NCBI RefSeq assembly: GCF_003049685.1
Contig: NZ_PYSY02000001.1
Location: forward strand, 2,339,501 to 2,403,500
DNA: 64,000 bases
Direction: 5' to 3'
Source of the DNA: Brucella pituitosa
Lineage (GTDB): Bacteria > Pseudomonadota > Alphaproteobacteria > Rhizobiales > Rhizobiaceae
Below the pieces are notes generated by a model. The model worked only from the letters and a program-made list of their open reading frames with translations. It did no database searches and was not told where the DNA came from. Below are positions 17,454 to 26,657 of the stretch, one piece after another. Both the position numbers and the translations under genes were made by a program. How positions within the stretch are numbered: position 1 is the first letter of the stretch; each line of letters begins with the position of its first letter.

Positions 17454-17598
17454 GCCTGCCTCCTCAAATGCTGACTGCTTGAAAACTTTTGGTGGTATAC
17501 ACGAAAAGCTCTCGCGTTTTTTCACGGCTTCAACTTATCGCCATTAAATGTCATAAAACACGAACAGCTATTTGAATCAAAGAGTAACGAGGACAGGC

Positions 17599-18282
17599 AT
17601 GACAGGTCGTACAATACTGGTTGTGGACGATGACGAAGATCTTCGTTCCATCCTCGTCGAACAGCTTGAACTTTGCGAAGAGTTCCAGATTCTTCAGGAA
17701 GACAATGCCACGAAAGGCATCCAGACCGCCCGCAATGGCGTCGTCGATTTGCTGATCATGGATGTCGGCCTTCCGGATATGGACGGTCGTGAAGCAGTAA
17801 AGCTCCTGCGAAAAGGCGGCTTCAAGGCCCCGATCATCATGCTGACGGGTCATGATACAGAATCGGACACGATTCTCGGTCTTGAATCGGGCGCGAATGA
17901 CTATGTCACCAAGCCGTTCAAGTTCGCAGTTCTCCTTGCCCGCATCCGCGCGCAGCTGCGCCAGCACGAGCAGAGCGAAGACGCGACATTCATCGTTGGT
18001 CCCTATACCTTCAAGCCAGGCCAGAAACTGCTTCTCGATGAGAAGGGCAGCAAGATTCGCCTGACTGAAAAAGAAGCCGCAATCATCAAATATCTCTACC
18101 GTGCAGGTGACAAGGTCATCGGCCGCGATGTGCTGCTTGAGGAAGTCTGGGGTTACAATTCCGGTGTCACGACCCACACGCTGGAAACCCATGTCTACCG
18201 TCTGCGCCAGAAAATCGAGAAGGATCCGTCCAATGCATCGCTTCTGGTTACAGAAAGCGGGGGATACAAACTTGTCCCATGA
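17599..18282 (+). CDS. cenR: OmpR-family response regulator CenR/OtpR
   Basis: Two-component response regulator, 227 residues. Receiver domain (5-120) with acidic pocket DDDED, phosphoacceptor Asp in LLIMDVGLPDMDG, Thr in MLTGHD and Lys in YVTKPFK; winged-helix DNA-binding domain from about 130 ending in LETHVYRLRQKIE and GGYKLV. It matches CenR of Caulobacter and OtpR of Brucella, an envelope and cell-division regulator. Start at 17599 has GAGGA five bases upstream; an ATG at 17572 has none. No histidine kinase is adjacent; instead a cyclic-nucleotide-binding protein follows 34 bases later, as in Brucella. Confidence 0.9.
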   Translation: MTGRTILVVDDDEDLRSILVEQLELCEEFQILQEDNATKGIQTARNGVVDLLIMDVGLPDMDGREAVKLLRKGGFKAPIIMLTGHDTESDTILGLESGANDYVTKPFKFAVLLARIRAQLRQHEQSEDATFIVGPYTFKPGQKLLLDEKGSKIRLTEKEAAIIKYLYRAGDKVIGRDVLLEEVWGYNSGVTTHTLETHVYRLRQKIEKDPSNASLLVTESGGYKLVP

Positions 18283-18316
18283 TGGACAGCGCCTGATGCG
18301 GGTGTAATGACAAGCC

Positions 18317-18778
18317 ATGGCGCTCGATGACGATATCCGCATTCTCGGCTCAGTAGGCCTGTTCGAGTCATTCACACCCGAACAGTTGCGTCTGCTCGCC
18401 TTTGGTGCAGAACGGCTGGTGCTGCGCGCCGGTCGTGAACTGTTCCGCGAAGGCCAAAGCGCTGACTGCGGCTATATTGTCGTATCCGGCAATATCACCT
18501 TGTTTCACGATGCAGACGAAGGGCGGATCACGATCCGCCCCGTAGGCCCCGGTGCGATGCTGGGCGAAATGGCGCTCATTGCGCAAACCACACGCCTTAC
18601 CGGTGCGATGGCTGAGGAAGAGACAGAAGTCATCCGCATCAGCCGCGCTATCTTCCGGCGGATTCTGGAAGAATATCCGGAAGCTGCAGCCTCGCTGCAC
18701 GCACATATCAGCAAAAATCTGCTGCAGCTGATTGCCGACATTGAGAAAATCGCCCCACAGCTTAACGGCAACGACTGA
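18317..18778 (+). CDS. Cyclic nucleotide-binding domain protein
   Basis: Stand-alone CRP-like cNMP-binding domain, 153 residues, with no DNA-binding HTH after it. The phosphate-binding cassette is GAMLGEMALIAQTTRLTGAM: Gly-Glu and the Arg that contact the cyclic phosphate are kept. Brucella carries the same gene beside otpR, where it has been called a cAMP-dependent protein kinase regulatory subunit, and a functional interplay was proposed. Its ligand and partner are unknown. The start has only a weak ribosome site. It is convergent with the ABC-F gene: the stops are adjacent. Confidence 0.88.
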   Translation: MALDDDIRILGSVGLFESFTPEQLRLLAFGAERLVLRAGRELFREGQSADCGYIVVSGNITLFHDADEGRITIRPVGPGAMLGEMALIAQTTRLTGAMAEEETEVIRISRAIFRRILEEYPEAAASLHAHISKNLLQLIADIEKIAPQLNGND

Positions 18779-20356
18779 TTACAGCTCAATAACGCGTTCA
18801 ATGCCGATGGCATCAAGAAATGCCTGATCGTGGCTGACCAGCAGCAATCCCCCCTCATATTCATTCAGCGCTGTTTCCAGCGCTTCGATGGAGTCGAGAT
18901 CGAGGTGGTTGGTTGGCTCATCAAGAATCAGCAATTCAGGCTTAAGCGTTCCGCCCAGAACGCAGGCAAGTGCCGCGCGCAGCAGTTCGCCACCGCTTAA
19001 GCCTCCGGCAAGACGCGAGGCGCTTTCACCACGAAATGAAAAGCGCGCCAATGCTGCATGGGCATCATTATCGCTGGCCCCCTTGTTCAATCTGCGGAAG
19101 TTCTCATAGAGCGTTGCCTCACGATCCATCAAGCTCATCTGCTGGTCGAACATGGCAACCGGGACAAAGCGCCTGACCTCTCCTGCAATGGGTTGCAAGT
19201 CCCCGGTTATCAAGCGCAGCAACGAGGTTTTACCGGCACCATTTGCGCCACGAATGACGATACGCTCCGGCCCGACAACCTTGAGCGAGACATCACGAAT
19301 GACCGGGCGGTCAGGCACCGGCCCGCCGGAGACATTGAGCATTTCCAGAGCCACACGCCCGGATGGTGAAAGCGATGCCTCGACATCAAAACGCATCGGT
19401 TTGACACGCTCGACCTTCGCTTCCGCTTCACGCAACTGGCTCTGAGCACGATCCGCATTGCGTTCAGCAAGCGCATCGCCGCGGCCACCGGTTTTCTGCG
19501 CCCGATCCTCTCGGGCATCGAGCAGCAACTTGCTCATGCCTGCATCAGCACGCGACTTGCGCCCTCGTGCATCGCTCTTGGCTTGCCGTTCTGCCGCTTC
19601 CTGCGCCTTGAGCCTGACCTGCTTCACATCACGCTGCGCAATCTCCAGATCGCCTACAGCCCCTTCCCGCTCCTGCTCCTTGCGCTCGTGATAGAAATCC
19701 CAATTGCCGCCATAAAGCGTCAAAGCGCCTTGTGAAAGTTCAGCTATCACATCCATGGTCCGCAACAATTCACGGTCATGGCTGACGACAACAGCCGCTC
19801 CCGACCATTTGGCCAGCATATCGGCCACAGCCTGACGACCATCGCGATCAAGATTATTGGTGGGTTCATCCAGCAAAATAAGATCGGGTTGCTGAAACAA
19901 AAGTGCGGCAAGTGCCGCCCGCGTCTGTTGGCCACCGCTTAATTCTGAAAGCAATACCTGTGGCTCCAACGACAGCCCGAACATCTGCAAAGCGTCATCA
20001 AAGCGCTGCGGCAAAAGCCAGTCCGCCTGCTCGAAATCGGTATCGGCACCCTGCCCGGATTCAATGCGCGCAAGCGTATCAAAACCATCACGCGCACCAA
20101 ACAGATCAGCCAGCATTCGCTCACCGTCGCAGCCACTATTCTGCGCGAGCACACCAATCCTGCCGCCTCGTGTGACAGTTCCACTTGCAGGCGTCAAATC
20201 ACGGCTCATGATTTTGAGCAATGTGGATTTGCCAATACCATTGCGCCCGACGAGGCCGATACGCCCCCCGGTTACGCTGAAATTAATGCCGGAAAAAAGA
20301 GTACGGCCATCAGCCGTAACGCAGGAAATATCCTGAAGAGTGAGAAGAGAAGACAT
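18779..20356 (-). CDS. ABC-F family ATPase
   Basis: Soluble twin-ABC protein of 525 residues without membrane domains. Two nucleotide-binding domains: first Walker A VGRNGIGKSTLLK and LSGGQQTR signature; second GANGAGKTSLLR with LSGGELLRAAL, each followed by LILLDEPTNNLD / LILDEPTNHLD. A charged coiled linker (about 225-300) joins them. ABC-F proteins act on the ribosome (translation factors or antibiotic protection) or as regulators; the subgroup cannot be fixed by eye. Start MSSLLTLQD at 20356 is preferred to the upstream ATG at 20383. Confidence 0.92.
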   Translation of the reverse strand: MSSLLTLQDISCVTADGRTLFSGINFSVTGGRIGLVGRNGIGKSTLLKIMSRDLTPASGTVTRGGRIGVLAQNSGCDGERMLADLFGARDGFDTLARIESGQGADTDFEQADWLLPQRFDDALQMFGLSLEPQVLLSELSGGQQTRAALAALLFQQPDLILLDEPTNNLDRDGRQAVADMLAKWSGAAVVVSHDRELLRTMDVIAELSQGALTLYGGNWDFYHERKEQEREGAVGDLEIAQRDVKQVRLKAQEAAERQAKSDARGRKSRADAGMSKLLLDAREDRAQKTGGRGDALAERNADRAQSQLREAEAKVERVKPMRFDVEASLSPSGRVALEMLNVSGGPVPDRPVIRDVSLKVVGPERIVIRGANGAGKTSLLRLITGDLQPIAGEVRRFVPVAMFDQQMSLMDREATLYENFRRLNKGASDNDAHAALARFSFRGESASRLAGGLSGGELLRAALACVLGGTLKPELLILDEPTNHLDLDSIEALETALNEYEGGLLLVSHDQAFLDAIGIERVIEL

Positions 20357-20465
20357 GAAGAGCCCCGGAAACGTTGAAAACACTGGTCATCTGAAACAGT
20401 GCTGTACGATCCATTGCTCTTCTCTCCTCTTCTGAACTTCGCTCTATATAGGCTTGAGCGTTCGA

Positions 20466-21272
20466 TTAATCCAGATCAAACGTCGCAATGACTGGCACAT
20501 GGTCGGATGGACGGTCCCAGCCGCGCGCCTCACGCAGAATTTGCAGACCCTGCATATGCGCTTCCAGATCAGCCGAACCCCATATGTGATCAAGCCTGCG
20601 GCCACGGTCAGCTGCATCCCAATCCTTGGCGCGATAGCTCCACCACGTGTAGATTTTCTGGTCAGCCGGAATGACCTGACGCATCAGATCGCTCCAGCCA
20701 CCTTTCACACGCAAATCCTCCAGCGTTGTGGTTTCAATCGGTGTGTGACTGACGATCTTGAGAAGCTGCTTGTGCGACCAGACGTCGTTTTCCAGCGGCG
20801 CAATATTGAGATCGCCCACGAGAATTGACGAGTTCCCGTCCTGCCGGTCAGCAACAATAGCGCGCATTTCCTCCAGAAAGCCGAGCTTGTGCGCAAATTT
20901 CGGGTTGATTGCAGGATCAGGCTCATCGCCACCCGCAGGCACGTAGAAATTATGGATACGCAGCTTCTTGTCGCCGGCTGAAACAACAGCACTCAGATGG
21001 CGGCAATCGCCCATCTCGCAAAAGCCGATCTTCTCGACGTCACTCAGCGGGCGCTTGGAGATCGTCGCAACACCATGATAGCCCTTCTGGCCACTGATCG
21101 CGATATGCTCGTACCCGAGCGCACGAAAGCCCTTGGAAGGGAATTGATCATCCGGGCATTTTGTTTCCTGAAGGCAGAGAACATCCGGCTGATAATCGCT
21201 TAAAAACTGCTCGACCAGCGGCATGCGCAGACGAACGGAATTGATGTTCCAGGTAGCAACAGAAAAGGTCAT
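20466..21272 (-). CDS. xthA: Exodeoxyribonuclease III
   Basis: AP endonuclease/3'-5' exonuclease of base-excision repair, 268 residues. Motifs of the EEP fold in order: ATWNINSVRLR, CLQETKC with the metal-binding Glu, GDLNIAP, the DLMRQ segment and the final PSDHVPV with catalytic His. The start MTFSVATWNINS at 21272 is the standard one; eight extra residues would come from the ATG at 21296. Minus strand, downstream of lolA, with an 81-base gap. Confidence 0.95.
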   Translation of the reverse strand: MTFSVATWNINSVRLRMPLVEQFLSDYQPDVLCLQETKCPDDQFPSKGFRALGYEHIAISGQKGYHGVATISKRPLSDVEKIGFCEMGDCRHLSAVVSAGDKKLRIHNFYVPAGGDEPDPAINPKFAHKLGFLEEMRAIVADRQDGNSSILVGDLNIAPLENDVWSHKQLLKIVSHTPIETTTLEDLRVKGGWSDLMRQVIPADQKIYTWWSYRAKDWDAADRGRRLDHIWGSADLEAHMQGLQILREARGWDRPSDHVPVIATFDLD

Positions 21273-21353
21273 GGGGATAAGACTCGCAGCCATCAAAAGA
21301 TGGCCGCGAACCTAACGATTTATCTGACAATTGCAATTATCGAGCGTGAAGAT

Positions 21354-22046
21354 TTACTGGCCTTTACGCTTCATCGCGATGCGCTGATAGTCGATCTTGA
21401 ACATATCATCGGTGAAGCGAACACCGCTACGGACATTGAACACCATGATCGTGGTGTCGAGGCCCTGTGCGTCGGTGATGGTCCACTGCTTGAGATCCAT
21501 GGTCTTTGGCTCAAACATCATGGTGATCTTTGAATTACCGAAGGCCGTTTTGTCAGCAACCACCAGAGTGGTCATGTCCGGGTCCTGCTTGACGCTCTGA
21601 AGACGTCCACCACCAAGATCGATACGATCGGCCAGAAGCATTTTCAAAGGCGTGGTGCCCAGCGCATACATATCCCAGGTGTCGAGCTTGCGATTGTTGA
21701 TGACAACCTGATTGCCATCCGAAATGACGCGGATCGGCGACTTGTCATAGTTGAAACGAATCTTGCCCGGGCGCTCCAGATAGAAGGTTCCGCCGGTCTG
21801 CTCACCCTTGGGGCCAAACTGAACGAATTCACCGGTCAGTGTGCGCAGGGAAGAGAAGTGATCCGCAATCTGTTGAGCCGCTGCAGCATTTCCTGCGCCC
21901 TGCGCCTGTGCGACAGCTGGTACGAATGCCGGAGCTGCCGCGCCAAGAACCAATGCTCCCAATCCGAGTACGGCTGCAAAGCGGCTGGCTTTCGCAAATG
22001 CGGAAATACGGGAGAACATCATCGGCAAACTCTCTGTTTTCATCAT
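21354..22046 (-). CDS. lolA: Outer-membrane lipoprotein carrier protein LolA-like
   Basis: Periplasmic chaperone that would shuttle lipoproteins from LolCDE to the outer membrane. 230 residues: an N-terminal signal peptide (hydrophobic LGLGALVLGAAAPAFVP, cleavage near AQAQG), then the LolA beta-barrel with GEFVQFGPKGEQTGGTFYLERPGK-type opening and IRFNYD. Alphaproteobacteria keep lolA directly after ftsK, as here. A composite palindromic repeat separates the ftsK stop from this gene. Confidence 0.9.
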   Translation of the reverse strand: MMKTESLPMMFSRISAFAKASRFAAVLGLGALVLGAAAPAFVPAVAQAQGAGNAAAAQQIADHFSSLRTLTGEFVQFGPKGEQTGGTFYLERPGKIRFNYDKSPIRVISDGNQVVINNRKLDTWDMYALGTTPLKMLLADRIDLGGGRLQSVKQDPDMTTLVVADKTAFGNSKITMMFEPKTMDLKQWTITDAQGLDTTIMVFNVRSGVRFTDDMFKIDYQRIAMKRKGQ

Positions 22047-22110
22047 CTTCTTAAAATAGTCCGGCAGTTAGGCACCAGTGTGGCAGCTAAAGCCGATGAG
22101 ATTTGAGTCC

Positions 22111-22215
22111 TAGAGCATTTCCTGTTTTTCTTGAATCATTGGAAATGCTCTATCTTTTTGTTTTTTTGCATTATCCGACGCAAAACCGCTTCGCACTTTT
22201 GCTGGAAATGCTCTA
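22111..22215. repeat. Composite palindromic repeat between ftsK and lolA
   Basis: First hairpin TAGAGCATTTCC ... GGAAATGCTCTA (22111-22155); second part gcaaaaccgcttcgcac ... gctggaaatgctcta (about 22166-22215) is identical to the one behind hemY. Read on the minus strand, the outer TAG of the second part is the ftsK stop codon. Confidence 0.8.
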
Positions 22216-24786
22216 AAACTCGTCGTCACCGGTCGGCACCAATATCTCGCGCTTGCCCGCATGATTGGCAGGCCCGACAATGCCTTCTTCTTCCATGCGC
22301 TCGATGATCGAAGCCGCACGATTATAGCCAATGCCCAGGCGACGCTGGATATAGGAAGTCGAAGCCTTCTTGTCGCGCAACACGACCGCCACGGCCTGAT
22401 CATACGGATCATCCGAATTTTCGAGGTTCGACGTTCCGGCTGGACCGCCGCCTTCATCCTCGTCATCATCTTCGGTGATAGCATCGAGATATTCCGGCAC
22501 GCCCTGAAGCTTCAGGTGCTGAACAACGCGCTCAACTTCATCGTCACCGACAAATGGACCATGCACACGCTGGATACGTCCGCCGCCTGCCATGAACAAC
22601 ATGTCGCCCTGACCAAGCAATTGCTCGGCACCCTGTTCGCCAAGAATGGTGCGGCTGTCGATCTTGGATGTCACCTGGAACGAGATACGGGTCGGGAAGT
22701 TGGCCTTGATCGTACCGGTGATAACATCAACCGATGGACGCTGCGTCGCCATGATGACGTGGATACCAGCCGCACGCGCCATCTGCGCCAGACGCTGCAC
22801 CGTGCCTTCGATGTCCTTGCCTGCAACCATCATCAGATCAGCCATTTCGTCGATAATCACGACGATATATGGCATTGGTTCAAGATCGAGCTGTTCGGTT
22901 TCGTAGATCGCTTCGCCCGTATTGCGGTCAAAGCCGGTCTGCACTGTGCGGGCGATCTGCTCACCCTTCTTCTGCGCCTGACCGACACGCTGGTTGAAGC
23001 CGTCAATATTGCGGACGCCCACCTTGGACATCTTGCGATAACGGTCTTCCATTTCGCGCACAGTCCATTTGAGCGCAACAACAGCTTTTTTCGGATCGGT
23101 CACGACCGGGGTCAGGAGATGCGGAATACCGTCATAGATCGAGAGTTCCAGCATTTTCGGATCGATCATGATCAGGCGGCATTCCTGCGGCGTCATGCGA
23201 TAGAGCAGCGACAGGATCATCGTATTGATGGCGACCGATTTACCAGACCCCGTCGTACCGGCGACCAGCAAATGCGGCATCTTGGCGATATCGGCAATCA
23301 CCGGCTCGCCATTGATGGTCTTGCCAAGCGCAAGTGCAAGCTTGGATTTCGATTGCTCGAAGTCGCGACTTGCCAGCATTTCGCGCAGATAAACCATTTC
23401 GCGCTTCTGGTTCGGCAGTTCAATGCCGATAACATTGCGACCCGGAACAACAGCGACGCGCGCAGCAATGGCGCTCATGGAACGGGCGATATCATCCGCC
23501 AGTCCAATGACACGGGATGATTTGATGCCCGGCGCCGGTTCAAGTTCATAAAGCGTAACAACAGGCCCCGGCTTCACATTGATGATCTCGCCGCGCACGC
23601 CAAAATCTTCCAGCACGCCTTCAAGCAGACGCGCATTCTGTTCGAGCGCATCCTTGGAAAGCGACGCATCGCGTTGCACGAGCTTTGGTTCGGCCAGATA
23701 ATGCAGAGACGGCATTTCGAAAGCGCCACCTTCCTTCAGGAATGAAGGCTGAGCCTCACGCTGGATACGCGCACCGCTCTTTGGTGCGGGCGCACGTTCT
23801 CCAACCCGCGCCTTGGTGCGTTGTGGCGGCGCATCGTGCCATTCTTCACCTGCAAGCGGTGCCCCTTCCATGCCGCCGTCAAAATCATCATCATTATCGA
23901 ATGGAGGCTGTTCGGAGGAAGCACCACCAAAACCCGGATCGCGACGCGCATTATTGCGGGTTTCAGCGCTGCGACGCACGCTGCGCATATCGCCATATTC
24001 GTCTTCACGCGGTTTACGACGGTTCAGTCCAGTCAGTCGCTTGAAAGTCGCAGATGCGCTGAGCATCGTATGGGTCAGAGCACCTACATATTGCGATATG
24101 CCGCCTGAAGAGCTTTCATCCTCTTCGTCGTCACTATCTGCAAAATCGTCTTCAGCAGGTGCGCCGTGTGAAGCCCGCGTGTTGACCAGCGCTTCACGGC
24201 GCCCGACAATTCCACTTGCAAACAGGCAAAGCCAGAGTGCTGGCAAGGCAAGCACCAGCGCGATCCCCGATGCAATGGCACCCTGCGGGAACGCTCCCAG
24301 AAACAGTCCAGGCAGACGCAGCATCATATCGCCAAACACACCGCCAAGACCAATAGGCATCGGCCAGCTTTGCGGCACGGCAAAGCAGCTCGCAATGGCT
24401 GCAAACAGCAAAGCAGCACCCATCCAGGCAAAGCTGCGCTTCGCAACCCGGCTTATGCCGCCGCGCGTCATGAGCAGCAGCGACCAGATGACGAGAGGCA
24501 GCAGAACCGGAACGCTGGCAAGGCCGAAGAATTGCATCGCAAGATCGGAGAAAACTGCGCCGGGATAGCCAAGCGCGTTGGTAACGGGATTATCCGTCGC
24601 GTGGCTAAGGCTTGGGTCCGCAACATTCCATGTCGCAAGCGCGCCCACAGCCGCAGCGGTCAGCGAAAGCAACCCCAGCCCAAAGAGGATATAGAACTGC
24701 CTGCGGAAGATGTTGGCCAGTTTCAGCCTGTCTTCCGAAATCCGCTCGTCACGAAGCGGGTATGAGGGCGAATATCCTTGCCGCAT
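22213..24786 (-). CDS. ftsK: DNA translocase FtsK
   Basis: Divisome-linked DNA pump that resolves chromosome dimers with XerCD. 857 residues. Four to five transmembrane segments in the first 200 residues, a variable acidic and Arg/Pro-rich linker to about 350, then the motor: Walker [15 protein letters not shown] (about 508) and Walker [14 protein letters not shown]. The C-terminal gamma winged helix ([24 protein letters not shown]) is complete and would read KOPS sites. It ends in DDEF followed by a TAG that belongs to a palindromic repeat. Upstream of lolA on the same strand. Confidence 0.97.
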   Translation of the reverse strand: MRQGYSPSYPLRDERISEDRLKLANIFRRQFYILFGLGLLSLTAAAVGALATWNVADPSLSHATDNPVTNALGYPGAVFSDLAMQFFGLASVPVLLPLVIWSLLLMTRGGISRVAKRSFAWMGAALLFAAIASCFAVPQSWPMPIGLGGVFGDMMLRLPGLFLGAFPQGAIASGIALVLALPALWLCLFASGIVGRREALVNTRASHGAPAEDDFADSDDEEDESSSGGISQYVGALTHTMLSASATFKRLTGLNRRKPREDEYGDMRSVRRSAETRNNARRDPGFGGASSEQPPFDNDDDFDGGMEGAPLAGEEWHDAPPQRTKARVGERAPAPKSGARIQREAQPSFLKEGGAFEMPSLHYLAEPKLVQRDASLSKDALEQNARLLEGVLEDFGVRGEIINVKPGPVVTLYELEPAPGIKSSRVIGLADDIARSMSAIAARVAVVPGRNVIGIELPNQKREMVYLREMLASRDFEQSKSKLALALGKTINGEPVIADIAKMPHLLVAGTTGSGKSVAINTMILSLLYRMTPQECRLIMIDPKMLELSIYDGIPHLLTPVVTDPKKAVVALKWTVREMEDRYRKMSKVGVRNIDGFNQRVGQAQKKGEQIARTVQTGFDRNTGEAIYETEQLDLEPMPYIVVIIDEMADLMMVAGKDIEGTVQRLAQMARAAGIHVIMATQRPSVDVITGTIKANFPTRISFQVTSKIDSRTILGEQGAEQLLGQGDMLFMAGGGRIQRVHGPFVGDDEVERVVQHLKLQGVPEYLDAITEDDDEDEGGGPAGTSNLENSDDPYDQAVAVVLRDKKASTSYIQRRLGIGYNRAASIIERMEEEGIVGPANHAGKREILVPTGDDEF

Positions 24787-24926
24787 AAAGCCTGTCCCGA
24801 ACCATGTTTTATTGCCGTCTGGTTATTAAACCTCGGGCGCAATGAATCGGGGCGATCCTAGCCTTGTGATGGTTAATTCCCCATTAACCATGCACTGACT
24901 TATCCAAAGGAATTCAATCGCAAATG

Positions 24927-24955
24927 AAAAAGGCGCGGTTTCCCGCGCCTTTTTC
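24927..24955 (-). terminator. Rho-independent terminator of amtB
   Basis: Arms AAAAAGGCGCGG / CCGCGCCTTTTT with a 4-base loop, directly after the amtB stop in its reading direction, ending in a T run on the minus strand. Confidence 0.85.
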
Positions 24956-24974
24956 CTGTTGAGACAACTCTGTT

Positions 24975-26276
24975 CTACTGAACAGACTCGCCGTGCAAAG
25001 CGATATCGAGGCCTTCCATTTCGGCCTGCTTGCTTGGACGCAGCCCCATAACGGCCTTGACAACATACAGAATGATTGCGGTTGCAACTGCCGTGTAGAC
25101 AACAGTGATCGCAGCACCAAAAAACTGCTTACCTACGGTTGCACCTTCACCGGCTGCGTTGATCGTCGCGTCAGCAAAGACACCGGTCAGGATCGCACCG
25201 ACGAAGCCGCCGACGCCATGGACGCCGAATGCATCGAGTGAGTCGTCATAGCCAAGCGCATGCTTGATCTTGACGGCTGCAACGTAACAGACAGCACCCG
25301 CGATAATACCCAGAATGAGCGCACCCATCGGATTGACGAAGCCAGCGGCAGGAGTGACAGCAACGAGACCTGCAACAGCACCCGAAATGATACCAAGAAC
25401 GCTTGGCTTACCGGCGATCGCCCATTCTGCAAACATCCAGGCAAGGGCTGCACCAGCGGTCGCTACCTGCGTGTTGAGCATGGCAACAGCTGCAAGGGAA
25501 TTTGCACCGAGAGCCGAACCAGCGTTGAAGCCGAACCAGCCCACCCACAGAAGGGCTGCACCAATGACCGAGAGAACGAGGTTATGCGGCGCCATGTTGG
25601 TCTGTCCGTAACCGTCGCGCTTGCCAATGATGAGCGCTGCAACAAGGCCTGCAACACCGGCATTGATGTGAACAACCGTACCGCCAGCAAAGTCGAGAAC
25701 GCCGTCTGAACCGAGGAAACCGCCGCCCCATACCCAGTGAGCAACCGGGATATAGACGATGAACAACCAGAGCGTCAGGAAGACCAGCATGGATGAAAAC
25801 TTCATGCGTTCAGCAAACGAACCGGCAATAAGCGCTGGTGTGATGACCGCAAACGTCATCTGGAAGACGATGAAGAGATATTCCGGAATGGTGCCCGTGA
25901 GCGAATCCATCGTCACACCGGAGAAGAATGCCTTGGAGAATCCACCAATATAAGCATTCATGGAGCCGCCATCGGTGAAGGCCAGCGAATAGCCGACGAC
26001 CATCCACAGAACCGACATAAGGCACGTGACGGCAAAGCTCTGCATGACCGTCGAAAGTACGTTCTTCTTGCGCACCATACCGCCATAGAACAGCGCCAGG
26101 CCCGGGATGGTCATCATCAACACGAGCGCGGTTGAAGTCAGCATCCAGGCCGTATCGCCGGTATCAAGTGTCGGGGTGGGCGCGGCTGCATCCTGAGCCA
26201 GTGCCGTTCCTGCAAGAACGAGCAGTGCTGGCAAGGTGGCCAAAGCCGTTTGCTTGAATCTTCCTGTTATGAGCAT
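24975..26276 (-). CDS. amtB: Ammonium transporter
   Basis: Trimeric ammonium channel of the Amt family, 433 residues. A cleavable signal-like N-terminus (ATLPALLVLAGTALAQ) is followed by eleven hydrophobic segments. Family features: ALFYGGMVRKKN, HWVWGGGFLG in which the Trp/Gly gate region lies, GGTVVHINAGVAGL with the first pore His and FGVHGVGGFVGA with the second. The C-terminal tail is of normal length for PII control, yet no glnK is next to it: the 380 bases upstream have no PII gene, although tesB, the usual outer neighbour in rhizobia, is there. Confidence 0.96.
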   Translation of the reverse strand: MLITGRFKQTALATLPALLVLAGTALAQDAAAPTPTLDTGDTAWMLTSTALVLMMTIPGLALFYGGMVRKKNVLSTVMQSFAVTCLMSVLWMVVGYSLAFTDGGSMNAYIGGFSKAFFSGVTMDSLTGTIPEYLFIVFQMTFAVITPALIAGSFAERMKFSSMLVFLTLWLFIVYIPVAHWVWGGGFLGSDGVLDFAGGTVVHINAGVAGLVAALIIGKRDGYGQTNMAPHNLVLSVIGAALLWVGWFGFNAGSALGANSLAAVAMLNTQVATAGAALAWMFAEWAIAGKPSVLGIISGAVAGLVAVTPAAGFVNPMGALILGIIAGAVCYVAAVKIKHALGYDDSLDAFGVHGVGGFVGAILTGVFADATINAAGEGATVGKQFFGAAITVVYTAVATAIILYVVKAVMGLRPSKQAEMEGLDIALHGESVQ

Positions 26277-26657
26277 CGAGTATCTCCGTCGAATGGCGGC
26301 TTCAAACGCGTCTGCGCTGAAAAGACCGGTTCAGACTGAGAGAAACAAAAATCGTGCCAGTTGGGTTGGGCAGCACCGCTCAAGTGCAATTTTTCTGATA
26401 TTCACTGCACGACAAATGATGGAAGCAGGAGACGGATTACCGCATTTTCGCCCAAACTCCGGGCTTTTCAGATGAGCTTTGAAGCGGTGCCAGGTTCTCA
26501 AAAAAATATGAACATAAAAAAATTGAGCGGCTTTCTGATGACAGAAAAACCGCTCTAAGTGATTCATCGGATTCAGCTTTTGCATTTCATGCAGGCTCAA
26601 GCCACTTCACAAATGCATAAAATTTAACCACTGAATTCCTTGGTGATTAAAATAACA
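26277..26657. other. Intergenic region between tesB and amtB
   Basis: 381 bases without a supported gene. I searched all frames for the PII motif set and found nothing like GlnK. It contains a hairpin at 26524-26558 (gagcgg ... accgctctaa, the same C-type arm as in the mosaic repeats) and an AT-rich stretch 26605-26660. The amtB promoter should be near its left side. Confidence 0.55.

Noticed and set aside
22261-23520. Long plus-strand frame opposite ftsK (also 43859-45115 opposite lpdA, 32733-34142 opposite sdhA, 52422-53816 opposite sucC/sucD)
   Set aside because: Same antisense shadow effect; the minus-strand genes are complete and well recognised.
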